The notes under the pieces: model-generated
What the model was told of the DNA's origin: nothing
The model's database searches: none
Seen by the model: the letters and a program-made list of their open reading frames with translations, nothing else
Shown here: one piece after another, positions 1 through 5,452 of the stretch
Numbering within the stretch: position 1 is the first letter of the stretch
Layout of the letters: the number at the start of each line of letters is the position of its first letter
Made by a program: the position numbers and the translations under genes
Origin: a virus
Length of the DNA stretch: 64,000 bases
IMG/VR virus record: IMGVR_UViG_3300045922_000709
Location: 1 to 64,000 of that record
Strand: one strand, 5' to 3'

Positions 1-2
1 GT

Positions 3-44
3 GACAAAGAAGCAGGCATTGTCTGCTTCGAGTATACTCGATAA
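3..44 (+). CDS. C-terminal end of a gene cut by the window edge
   Basis: The frame starting at base 3 reads DKEAGIVCFEYTR and stops at TAA (42-44). The codons (GTC, TGC, TTC, GAG) match the GC-richer use of the next genes. The stop falls about 20 bases before the repeated intergenic element at 66, as the stops at 377 and 1536 fall just before the other copies. Only 13 residues are visible, so no function can be given. The alternative is the frame from base 1, which stays open to a stop at 136-138, but it would run through the intergenic repeat. Confidence 0.35.
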   Translation, partial: DKEAGIVCFEYTR

Positions 45-65
45 GCGGAAGCGAGAAACCCCGAA

Positions 66-176
66 CGACCTCGACAAGTCGCAAAACTGTCCACTTGATT
101 ACCTTGCCGGTAGGGTGGTTAAACCGGAAAATATATAACTTAAACCTTGCGGTGAACAGGTCAACCGCTATATATT
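66..176 (+). promoter_or_regulatory. Structured leader, copy 1 (repeat element plus hairpin before the gene at 177)
   Basis: Two parts recur upstream of the paralogous gene at 487. The first is an element CGACCT-N6-GTCG-N2-AAACTG (66-89). The second is AAACCTT (142-148) followed at once by a hairpin, stem GCGGT (149-153) with ACCGC (164-168) and a loop ending in GGTCA, 8 bases before the ATG. No Shine-Dalgarno sequence is visible. The arrangement suggests a cis-acting RNA or promoter-leader module. Promoter and RNA roles cannot be told apart from the sequence. Further small inverted repeats lie at 9-29 (7-bp stem) and 29-40 (perfect palindrome), inside or next to the preceding gene end. Confidence 0.5.
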
Positions 177-377
177 ATGATTCAGAAATATTCTTCTGAG
201 CTCGATATCTCGAAAGATGTCGAGCTCTGCACAGGCGATGAAAAAGCAATCATCGCCTACTTACGTAAAATGGGGTATGAAAACCCCAGATTGATTTTCA
301 TTTGCGCCGAAATGGCGCATTTTGTCCACGGCCCGATACAGCTCGAGCCGTGCGACATTCCGGAAATCATATTTTAA
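177..377 (+). CDS. Small early protein, paralogue of the gene at 487
   Basis: This 66-residue protein is not a family I recognise. Its middle part (D-E-K, then a short helix, then K-M-G-Y-E-N-P and an F-V-H-G near residue 50) matches residues 21-51 of the protein at 487, with D-E-K, L-G-Y-K-E-P and F-E-H-G in the same spacing, so the two are duplicates. The start is the ATG 8 bases after a leader hairpin that is also shared with the second copy. Codon use is GC-richer (GTC, CTC, GCC) than in most of the window. A small early, host-directed protein would fit the position, but this is inference. Confidence 0.7.
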   Translation: MIQKYSSELDISKDVELCTGDEKAIIAYLRKMGYENPRLIFICAEMAHFVHGPIQLEPCDIPEIIF

Positions 378-383
378 TTGCTT

Positions 384-486
384 CGACCTGAGCATGTCGT
401 TAAACTGCTCATTTTACAAAAACAAGTTACTGTCGAACGCGAAAGCGTTTATAAACCTTTTCTGTTAATGGTCAAACAGAACGCTA
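384..486 (+). promoter_or_regulatory. Structured leader, copy 2 (repeat element, GNRA hairpin, AAACCTT hairpin)
   Basis: This is the second copy of the module seen at 66-176. CGACCT-N6-GTCG-N2-AAACTG lies at 384-407. AAACCTT at 453-459 is followed by stem TCTGTT (461-466) with AACAGA (475-480) and a loop ending in GGTCA, 6 bases before the ATG at 487. The stem sequence differs from copy 1 while pairing and the GGTCA loop are kept, which argues for RNA structure. Between the parts sits another hairpin, AACGC-GAAA-GCGTT (436-449), with a GNRA tetraloop; its 5' arm is the end of a TGTCGAACGC word. TGAGCA/TGCTCA (389-394 with 405-410) can also pair. Confidence 0.55.
431..440 (+). repeat. TGTCGAACGC dispersed word (first of seven exact copies)
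   Basis: The ten-base word TGTCGAACGC occurs exactly at 431, 691, 1728, 2484, 7316, 7517 and 7726, all on the + strand. I saw none in the rest of the window. Five of the seven continue with GA. Two copies are intergenic. Four are read in frame as Val-Glu-Arg and one is read in another frame, so protein sequence alone does not explain it. Near relatives (TGTCGAAGGC, TGTCGAAAGC) also occur between about 2.9 and 6 kb. It could be a binding site for a phage or host protein; the role is unknown. Confidence 0.6.
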
Positions 487-690
487 ATGTTATTCAAAGA
501 ATATGTTAGCTCAATCAGTGTTTTAGGCACTGATTTTGAAAATATCGACGATGAAAAACTAGTCAAATTTTTGATAAATTTGGGTTATAAAGAACCTAAA
601 ATTATCAAAAAAGCCAAAAAAACCGTGAAATTTGAACACGGTAGGTTAATGATACCAGGAATGGTAATCAATAAACCTGAAAAACTGTAA
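487..690 (+). CDS. Small early protein, paralogue of the gene at 177
   Basis: A 67-residue lysine-rich protein of unknown function. It shares the D-E-K / L-G-Y-K-E-P / F-E-H-G pattern with the protein at 177 but is more basic (several K-K pairs around residues 39-48). Both gene and leader are duplicated, which points to duplication of a whole cassette followed by divergence. The ATG at 487 follows the leader hairpin by 6 bases. A TGTCGAACGC word begins immediately after the stop codon (691-700). Confidence 0.7.
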   Translation: MLFKEYVSSISVLGTDFENIDDEKLVKFLINLGYKEPKIIKKAKKTVKFEHGRLMIPGMVINKPEKL

Positions 691-717
691 TGTCGAACGC
701 TTTTTAATTTTTTAAAA

Positions 718-1536
718 ATGATTGTCAACGAAACCATCAACAGCATGCTCACTGAAGAAGAGTATGTTTATTCTCCTGTACTCCGAGAGTACATCGAGAT
801 ATTGTCTGTCGAAGACGAGCACGGCGCGCACGTAGCTCGTGACCAGTTTGGAATGTTCCATGTCGATTCTAAGTACAATCCGCTGTATGTTCAGCGGTTT
901 GACAAAGTCGGCTGCTTTAATTCGACTGCAACAACTGTAGCCGAATTAAATGGAGAGCAATTCCATATTAATTTTCAAGGCGAAGCCCTTTATAGCAAAC
1001 GATTTTGGTTTGCCGAACCATTTGAGTTTGGCGTTGCAATTGTTATTCAAGATGGTAAATACTTCTTGATTAACATGGACGCGGAGCGTGTGTCAATCGA
1101 TTTTGAAAAAATCGATAAATTCAACTCGATTGGAATTGCTGTTGCCCAATACGATGGTAAACAATTTCACATCGACACAAACGGAAATCCAATTTATGAT
1201 TTTCGTTTTGACAAAGTTGATCGTTTCAACGAAAGTGGAACGGCTGTTGCAACGTTAAATGGAAAACAATTCCATATAAACTTTTTTGGTAAAGCAATTT
1301 ACCAAGAAAGGTTCGACAAAGCTCGTCCATTTGTCAATGGATTTGCAGTTGTTGATGTAAATGGAGAAAGATTCCATATCGACTTTTCGGGTAAAGCAAT
1401 TTACTCGAAAAAATTCGATTATGTGTCAGATTTCAACCCATCAAACTCAAAATTCCCATTTTTTAACGCTTATGCGAAAAAAAATGAGGAATGTTTCTTC
1501 ATTAACCCACAAGGTGAAGAGTTTGACATTTGTTAA
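718..1536 (+). CDS. WG-repeat protein, FHI/RFD subfamily
   Basis: 272 residues made of about seven copies of a roughly 36-residue beta-rich unit with the pattern F-H-I-(D/N)-x-x-G-x-x-I-Y-x-x-(R/K)-F-D, then a hydrophobic G-x-A-V-A strand. This is the WG (KWG-type) repeat family, thought to form solenoid or propeller-like scaffolds for binding; no enzyme motif is visible. The same subfamily returns at 9544 and 9895. Unlike those AT-rich copies, the first half of this gene is GC-richer (GTC, CGG, GAG codons), and the repeats become more AT-rich toward the 3' end. The start is the ATG after a T/A-rich leader. Function in the phage is unknown. Confidence 0.8.
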   Translation: MIVNETINSMLTEEEYVYSPVLREYIEILSVEDEHGAHVARDQFGMFHVDSKYNPLYVQRFDKVGCFNSTATTVAELNGEQFHINFQGEALYSKRFWFAEPFEFGVAIVIQDGKYFLINMDAERVSIDFEKIDKFNSIGIAVAQYDGKQFHIDTNGNPIYDFRFDKVDRFNESGTAVATLNGKQFHINFFGKAIYQERFDKARPFVNGFAVVDVNGERFHIDFSGKAIYSKKFDYVSDFNPSNSKFPFFNAYAKKNEECFFINPQGEEFDIC

Positions 1537-1541
1537 ATAAT

Positions 1542-1566
1542 CGACCTAGGCACGTCGTTAAAAGGC
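1542..1566 (+). repeat. Third copy of the CGACCT-N6-GTCG intergenic element
   Basis: It reads CGACCT-N6-GTCG-TTAAA and lies 5 bases after the stop of the WG-repeat gene and 10 bases before the ATG at 1576. The copies at 66 and 384 share the fixed positions and a central G-x-CA. CGAC and GTCG can pair as a 4-bp stem. Here it is not followed by the AAACCTT hairpin. Confidence 0.5.
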
Positions 1567-1575
1567 CCAATTTTT

Positions 1576-1746
1576 ATGGAAGAGGAAATTATCGATAAAC
1601 TTTTGCTTAATATTAAGCTTAATTCAAAATTGACTAAACTTCTTACACCACAAGAAGTTTACGAATTTGAAAAAATGCTTAAAAGCAAAACGCTGACTTT
1701 CCAAAATTCAATTTTGGAAAAGTTTATTGTCGAACGCGAAAATTAA
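1576..1746 (+). CDS. Small unknown protein (56 aa)
   Basis: The reading frame begins MEEEIIDKLLLNIKLNSKL and runs to a TAA at 1744-1746. It is predicted largely helical, with many Leu, Lys and Glu, and ends I-V-E-R-E-N, where V-E-R is encoded by a TGTCGAACGC word. I do not recognise it. It sits between the intergenic element at 1542 and the tandem AACTTTT repeat at 1751, and its spacing to neighbours is that of a normal early gene. A helical, possibly dimerising small protein is likely. Confidence 0.55.
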   Translation: MEEEIIDKLLLNIKLNSKLTKLLTPQEVYEFEKMLKSKTLTFQNSILEKFIVEREN

Positions 1747-1750
1747 TTTT

Positions 1751-1780
1751 AACTTTTAACTTTTAACTTTTAACTTTTAA
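1751..1780 (+). repeat. Tandem AACTTTT leader repeat
   Basis: Four head-to-tail copies of the heptamer AACTTTT plus AA end 2 bases before the ATG at 1783. Similar but less regular leaders (CTTTTAATTTTT or TTTTCTTTT) precede many early genes here and replace a Shine-Dalgarno sequence. Low-purine leaders of this sort are usual for Bacteroidota translation signals. The exact tandem repeat probably arose by slippage. Confidence 0.6.
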
Positions 1781-1782
1781 TT

Positions 1783-1956
1783 ATGTCGGATAAAGTGATT
1801 GAAGGTTTTGAAAAATCTTTAGCAGCTTTGGATAGGTTTAAAACAATTGTACCTGTTAATCTGCAAAAAGAAATTCAAATGAAGGTTGTGCAAAAAGCTT
1901 TCGACTTAAAAATAAATCTTTTGTCAAGATATATTGAAAGTCGAGAAAAAAATTAA
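1783..1956 (+). CDS. Small unknown protein (57 aa)
   Basis: The frame from ATG 1783 encodes MSDKVIEGFEKSLAALDRF at its start and ends at TAA 1954-1956. It is predicted to be all-helical with a heptad-like pattern of Leu, Val and Ile, so a small coiled coil is plausible. No family is recognised. The start lies directly behind the AACTTTT repeat leader, and the stop is followed by the pyrimidine-rich leader of the next gene. Confidence 0.55.
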   Translation: MSDKVIEGFEKSLAALDRFKTIVPVNLQKEIQMKVVQKAFDLKINLLSRYIESREKN

Positions 1957-2011
1957 TTTTTCTTTTTCTTTTCTTTTTTCTTTTCTTTTTTCATTTTTCA
2001 TTTTTAAAACC

Positions 2012-2191
2012 ATGTATTGTAATAATAAAACGCATGAACAACAGTTCATTGATATTTGTCAAAAGCTCGAAACTCTTTTTAATTTTGAAGAGCTTGACGA
2101 AATAATGAACGAAGTCGACGTTAAATATTTCAATTTCTTTATTGAAGAACTCACTAAAGAAACGGAACCTTATAAATTACACGAAAACTAA
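2012..2191 (+). CDS. Small unknown acidic protein (59 aa)
   Basis: The first ATG at 2012 gives MYCNNKTHEQQFIDICQKL and an acidic helical remainder. An in-frame TTG at 1934 would add a Phe/Ser-rich stretch, but that stretch is the translation of the T/C-rich leader (1957-2005), so the ATG is preferred. No domain is recognised. The gene is followed by the structured intergenic region at 2209-2325. Confidence 0.55.
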   Translation: MYCNNKTHEQQFIDICQKLETLFNFEELDEIMNEVDVKYFNFFIEELTKETEPYKLHEN

Positions 2192-2208
2192 ACCAACCTT
2201 AAGCCGAA

Positions 2209-2325
2209 ACAAGAGATTTTATCTCTTGTCTATTCAGAGTAGTGTCTGAATACTGACGATGGCAGCTAAATGATTTGGAATAATAGTTAGTGGGGTGGCT
2301 TATAGCCACCTCATTTTTATTTTTC
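2209..2325 (+). ncRNA. Structured intergenic RNA candidate ending in a terminator
   Basis: The 197-base gap after 2191 contains three stems in a row: ACAAGAGA (2209-2216) with TCTCTTGT (2222-2229); ATTCAGA (2232-2238) with TCTGAAT (2245-2251); and GGTGGCT (2294-2300) with AGCCACC (2304-2310), the last followed by a T-rich run. The third looks like an intrinsic terminator. The first two are perfect 8-bp and 7-bp stems in otherwise unstructured DNA. It may be a short phage RNA or a processed 3' region. It does not fold as a tRNA by eye. Confidence 0.4.
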
Positions 2326-2388
2326 AACTTAATTTATTTTTATATTTTTTTCTAAAATTTAAAATTTTAACGTTATTTTGAATAATTT

Positions 2389-2652
2389 ATGAAAAAATAC
2401 ATGAAAAGGTCTCAATTTCTAAAAGAATTATCGGATTGGGGTCATGTAATTCAAGTTTCTGTTTTATTTGAAGACAAAAATAATGTCGAACGCGAAAAAA
2501 TAATATGGTGTGATGGTTGGGGTTATTTTCGTAAAGATATTATTGCTGGCCCTACTATTCCAATTAGAGTATGGAGATTAGCTAAAACCTACGGATATAA
2601 AATTTGTATTAAAAGTTCTTATTTAAATAGAAACGAAATTTATTACATTTAA
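2389..2652 (+). CDS. Unknown basic protein (87 aa)
   Basis: The frame starts MKKYMKRSQFLKEL. It has a mixed pattern with W-C-D-G-W-G-Y-F near residues 40-47, suggesting a small alpha/beta fold with exposed aromatics. V-E-R-E-K at residues 33-37 is encoded by another TGTCGAACGC word. I do not recognise the family. It opens a group of close early genes (2389-3165). Confidence 0.6.
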   Translation: MKKYMKRSQFLKELSDWGHVIQVSVLFEDKNNVEREKIIWCDGWGYFRKDIIAGPTIPIRVWRLAKTYGYKICIKSSYLNRNEIYYI

Positions 2653-2662
2653 TTGTTTTTTT

Positions 2663-2872
2663 ATGAAAAAGAAAAACTTTTTGAAACGTTTGTCTAAAAA
2701 CAAATATTCAAAATATCCAACAGCTTTGCAATTTACTGTCGATTGCTGTTCATATTTGAATATTAAAGACATTGAAATGAAAAAAGCAATTTACACCGAA
2801 TGTGTAAAGCAACAAAAAAACTATGAAAAAGTATATTGTGATTTGGATAATTATTATTCGGACATGGTATGA
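2663..2872 (+). CDS. Unknown small basic protein (69 aa)
   Basis: A lysine- and tyrosine-rich protein with no recognised domain. Its TGA stop overlaps the ATG of the next gene (ATGA at 2869-2872), so the two are probably translated together. The start is the ATG 11 bases after the previous stop. A small helical nucleic-acid-binding or regulatory protein is possible on composition only. Confidence 0.6.
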   Translation: MKKKNFLKRLSKNKYSKYPTALQFTVDCCSYLNIKDIEMKKAIYTECVKQQKNYEKVYCDLDNYYSDMV

Positions 2873-3165
2873 GTGGTATTAAAGTAGGTTCAAAAGTCGT
2901 TTGTATAAACGACAAAATAACTAATCCTTTAGTGTATGTGGACTTTAAACATTGGATTGTCGAAGGCAAAACATACACAGTTAGAGCTATTTGCAATTCT
3001 GTTTATGGTTCTAAAGGTGTTTTACTTGAAGAAATTGTAAACCCTGACATCTATGTTTCCATTTTACATGGATATATAGAGCCTGCATTTTTAATTAGTA
3101 GATTTGCACCAATTGAACCTGAAAAAGAACTTGAAACAGAAGTTCTTGAAAAAGTTTTAGTTTAA
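2869..3165 (+). CDS. Small SH3-like phage protein
   Basis: 98 residues. The N-terminal 55 residues follow a pattern common in small phage and mobile-element proteins: V-G-S-K-V-V-C-I-N-D, then V-E-G-K-T-Y-T-V-R, then G-V-L-L-E-E-I-V-N. Such proteins are predicted SH3-like beta barrels; their role is unknown. The C-terminal 25 residues are acidic (E-P-E-K-E-L-E-T-E) and probably disordered. It overlaps the previous gene by 4 bases. Confidence 0.6.
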   Translation: MSGIKVGSKVVCINDKITNPLVYVDFKHWIVEGKTYTVRAICNSVYGSKGVLLEEIVNPDIYVSILHGYIEPAFLISRFAPIEPEKELETEVLEKVLV

Positions 3166-3197
3166 TTTTTTTTTTTTTGTAAACTTTTTTCTTTAAT

Positions 3198-3416
3198 ATG
3201 GAAAGTTCCCTTCTTTTCTCTTTTGTTCCGCATGAAGCACTTTTTGCTTCTGCAAATAAAATAAAAGCTACCATAATTCAGGGTAGATTTTATTTAAGAA
3301 ACGAAAATCCTGTCGAAGGCTATTGTTTGAATGTTGAAAAACCTTTTGAAGAAAGGCTTTATTTTGAAACATACGACAATGCCAAAAAATATTTATCGTA
3401 CATGCTTGAGCAATAA
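3198..3416 (+). CDS. Small unknown protein, paralogue of the gene at 3477
   Basis: 72 residues beginning MESSLLFSFVPHEALF. The protein at 3477 aligns along its full length: M-E-S-x-L-L-x-S-F-x-P-H, E-G-Y-C-L-x-V, K-P-F-x-E-x-L-Y-F-x-T-Y and a shared C-terminus M-L-E-Q. They are tandem duplicates of the same size. No domain is recognised. The end of the gene can form a GAGCAAT/ATTGCTC hairpin (3408-3433). The leader is a long T run followed by TTTAAT. Confidence 0.65.
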   Translation: MESSLLFSFVPHEALFASANKIKATIIQGRFYLRNENPVEGYCLNVEKPFEERLYFETYDNAKKYLSYMLEQ

Positions 3417-3476
3417 AATCAAAAAAATTGCTCTTAAATTTTGTTTTTTCTTTTACAACTCTTAATTTTGCTAAAA

Positions 3477-3695
3477 ATGGAAAGCAACCTTCTTTTGTCT
3501 TTTGCTCCGCACAAAGTTGTTTTTGGTTGTGCAAAAAAAGTAGAGGCTACCATATTTGAAGGTAGAATCTATATAAAAAACCAAAATCCTACAGAAGGCT
3601 ATTGTTTAAGTGTGCATAAGCCTTTTAGAGAAAAACTCTATTTTAACACTTACAAAAGTGCCAAAAAACACTTAGAACAAATGCTTGAGCAATAA
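3477..3695 (+). CDS. Small unknown protein, paralogue of the gene at 3198
   Basis: 72 residues from the ATG at 3477. An in-frame ATG at 3441 would add a hydrophobic stretch that is only the translated T-rich leader, and the paralogue starts with the same M-E-S, so 3477 is the better start. It keeps every aligned feature of the 3198 protein (S-F-A-P-H, E-G-Y-C-L-S-V, Y-F-N-T-Y, M-L-E-Q). It is the last protein gene before the tRNA region. Confidence 0.65.
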   Translation: MESNLLLSFAPHKVVFGCAKKVEATIFEGRIYIKNQNPTEGYCLSVHKPFREKLYFNTYKSAKKHLEQMLEQ

Positions 3696-3699
3696 AATT

Positions 3700-3748
3700 A
3701 AAATTACAGCAGTGGCCACCCTTTTATCCCACGTAAGACTGTAATTTT
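3700..3748 (+). repeat. Perfect 10-bp inverted repeat just before tRNA-Leu
   Basis: AAAATTACAG (3700-3709) pairs with CTGTAATTTT (3739-3748), enclosing a 29-base loop with an inner GTGG/CCAC pairing. It ends one base before the tRNA. It could be a processing signal, a weak terminator of the preceding gene or a remnant tRNA-flanking structure. Confidence 0.45.
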
Positions 3749-3749
3749 C

Positions 3750-3834
3750 GCTTTGGTGGTGGAATGGTAGACACGACAGACTTAAAATCTGTTTCTCTGT
3801 AAAGAGAGTGCGGGTTCGACTCCCGCCCAAAGTA
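3750..3834 (+). tRNA. tRNA-Leu (anticodon UAA)
   Basis: An 85-base cloverleaf. Acceptor GCTTTGG pairs with CCAAAGT (first pair G-U). The anticodon stem CAGA/TCTG encloses a loop with TAA. A long class II variable arm (CTCT/AGAG) and a T arm GCGGG-TTCGACT-CCCGC are present, and the discriminator base is A. CCA is not encoded. UUA is a leading Leu codon in this AT-rich genome, so the tRNA probably supports late translation. Confidence 0.95.
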
Positions 3835-3837
3835 CTT

Positions 3838-4030
3838 AATTTAAAATTAGTTATCGTCCTTGAAAAGAGCTGAGTAATCAGCCCTTTTGTTTCTAATTTT
3901 GTCAAAATTTAAAATTACGATGGCGATTGGAAAGGGTCGAGTAATCGGCCCTTTTGTTTTTCGTCTTCTCAAAATTTAAAATTAGTTAGCGTCCTTGGAG
4001 AGGGTCGAGCAATCGACCTTTTTTTTTAAG
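3838..4030 (+). repeat. Three tandem 67-68 bp units, each with a GNRA-capped terminator-like hairpin
   Basis: Each unit starts with AATTTAAAATTA (3838, 3906, 3973). Each ends in a hairpin followed by T-rich DNA: 3863-3888 (stem GCTGA/TCAGC, loop GTAA), 3931-3954 (stem AAAGGG-CGA, loop GTAA) and 4001-4020 (GGTCGA/TCGACC, loop GCAA). Paired bases change together between units while pairing and the GNRA loop stay. Units 1 and 3 also share the stretch after the start. The array fills the space between the two tRNA genes. It may be stacked terminators, processing sites or a small repeat RNA. Confidence 0.65.
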
Positions 4031-4036
4031 GTTTAT

Positions 4037-4110
4037 TGAAGAATAGCTCAATTGGATAGAGCATCGGTCTTCTAAACCGACGGTTATGGGTTCGAGTCCC
4101 ATTTCTTCAA
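4037..4110 (+). tRNA. tRNA-Arg (anticodon UCU)
   Basis: A 74-base cloverleaf. Acceptor TGAAGAA pairs with TTCTTCA; D arm GCTC/GAGC; anticodon stem TCGGT/ACCGA with loop CTTCTAA (anticodon TCT); T arm ATGGG-TTCGAGT-CCCAT; discriminator A. CCA is not encoded. It reads AGA, the dominant Arg codon of these genes, and forms a pair with the upstream tRNA-Leu. Confidence 0.95.
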
Positions 4111-4132
4111 CTTTTAATTTAACTTTATTTTT

Positions 4133-4711
4133 ATGAGAAATTATTTAGAACGCTTATTTTCAAATACAATTTCTTATTTAATCTTGTTTGCTATGTTTAT
4201 TGTAAATAACCTATTAAAAAATTTAGTTTTGTTTTTTATATCGATTATTATTTTATTGAAAGTTTTTTCAATAAAAAAAACAATAAATGATATAGAAAAT
4301 AAAATTAAAAAAGACACAGTGTACGTCCGAACGCCAGAATATTCTTATGTGAGTTTTGAATACATAGAATATGAAGGAATTAAACAGGGTTTACCCGATA
4401 GTGTAGCTAATTTATTAGCCAGAATAGCTGTACAAGAATCAGGCTATGCGCTTAATTCAAATGTTGCTAAAAAATATAATAATTATTTTGGAGCGCATTT
4501 AAATAAAATTTGCAATGATAATCCTAATAAATTGTGTTTTGCAAAATATGATAATTGTAAAGAAGCAATTAAAGCGTGGGTTAAATTTTATGATTCTGAT
4601 CCTATTTGCGGAAATGAAACTTTAAAAGAATGGTTAATTAGAAGGCGATATAATTTAACACCAGGTTATTATGAAAAACTTAAAAAAGTTTATGTAAAAC
4701 CGTTAAATTAA
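4133..4711 (+). CDS. Membrane-anchored glucosaminidase/lysozyme-like protein
   Basis: 192 residues. Residues about 12-46 are strongly hydrophobic (one or two membrane segments), followed by a charged linker. A domain from about residue 75 has the look of glucosaminidase (GH73-like) or related lysozyme-fold enzymes: A-R-I-A-V-Q-E-S-G-Y (96-105, with E102 as candidate catalytic acid), N-N-Y-F-G-A-H (116-122), then C-F-A-K-Y and A-I-K-A-W-V-K-F-Y. Family members cut peptidoglycan between sugars. With an N-terminal anchor it could act as a signal-anchor endolysin in the periplasm. It stands apart from the holin pair at 62 kb. Confidence is moderate because the match is by motif only. Confidence 0.55.
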   Translation: MRNYLERLFSNTISYLILFAMFIVNNLLKNLVLFFISIIILLKVFSIKKTINDIENKIKKDTVYVRTPEYSYVSFEYIEYEGIKQGLPDSVANLLARIAVQESGYALNSNVAKKYNNYFGAHLNKICNDNPNKLCFAKYDNCKEAIKAWVKFYDSDPICGNETLKEWLIRRRYNLTPGYYEKLKKVYVKPLN

Positions 4712-4825
4712 ACTTTTGCATGAATCGCTATTTTTATGTTTCATCTAAATGCGAAAAAGTTAAATCTACCAATAAACATTTAAAGTTATTTAATTATTTA
4801 TTTAATTGTTTAATTTAAATTATTT

Positions 4826-5413
4826 ATGATTGCTTTTGTAGATCATTCAAAAGATACCTATTCTAAAATCAAAAAACTGTTAGAAGAAACAGATGAAGAT
4901 TTTATTTGTTTAGGTAATTATCGCATGGAAAATGTTTTAAAATATATAAATTTATGTAAAAAATATAAAGACAGGCTTATTTTGTTGTCGAGAGAATATT
5001 ATAATTTTTTAGAAATTAGGCCTTATAAAAACAGTAAAATGTTGTGTAAACAATATTTTAAACGTTGTTATTTTGACCAAAAAACAAATATTTTATTTAC
5101 AGAAAGCATTATTTTTAGAAGAAGACTTAAAGTTGTATGTAAACATAGTCCTTATTTTTTAAGCTTAAATAATCATCAGCAAGAAAATATATTAGATTTT
5201 AATATAGAATCTGATGGTCAAATTATAGCTAATGTTATAAATGATTCGGAATTTGATTTTAATGAATTAAACAATAGTTTTTTAGACTATCGAAATGAAG
5301 AATACTTTCAAAAAAAAGGTATTCAAGTTTCTAAGTACAGTTATTGCGATGTAACATTCGATTATTCTTCCGATTGCAGTTTGGTTTTAGTTTCAAAATC
5401 TAAACACTTTTAA
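4826..5413 (+). CDS. Unknown protein (195 aa)
   Basis: The N-terminal 80 residues are alpha/beta-like: M-I-A-F-V-D-H-S, D-F-I-C-L-G-N-Y and R-L-I-L-L-S-R-E-Y. A short basic and cysteine-containing stretch follows (C-K-Q-Y-F-K-R-C, F-R-R-R-L-K-V-V-C), then an acidic C-terminal part. The first strand ending in D could suggest a nucleotide-binding or receiver-like fold, but there is no firm motif. The start is the ATG after an AT-only leader, 114 bases after the previous stop. Confidence 0.6.
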   Translation: MIAFVDHSKDTYSKIKKLLEETDEDFICLGNYRMENVLKYINLCKKYKDRLILLSREYYNFLEIRPYKNSKMLCKQYFKRCYFDQKTNILFTESIIFRRRLKVVCKHSPYFLSLNNHQQENILDFNIESDGQIIANVINDSEFDFNELNNSFLDYRNEEYFQKKGIQVSKYSYCDVTFDYSSDCSLVLVSKSKHF

Positions 5414-5452
5414 TTTTTCACTTTTAATTTTTTCATTTTTAATTTTTTTCTT

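Noticed and set aside
1-138. Open frame from base 1 to the stop at 136-138 as a gene end
   Set aside because: It would translate the repeated intergenic element at 66 that is non-coding in its other copies; the frame ending at 44 fits better.
1934-2011. N-terminal Phe/Ser-rich extension of the 2012 gene as a signal peptide
   Set aside because: It is the translated T/C leader and would need a TTG start inside the previous gene.
2192-2340. Degenerate tRNA
   Set aside because: The stems do not form acceptor and T arms and there is no T-loop sequence; structured RNA or terminator is more likely.
3838-4030. CRISPR array
   Set aside because: Only three units, with variation across the whole unit and a hairpin-plus-T-run design; no distinct spacers and no cas genes.
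4720-4818. 32-codon frame between 4711 and 4826
   Set aside because: Short, Asn/Lys/Phe-rich, ends in a pure AT leader and has no supporting neighbour overlap; it is likely chance.
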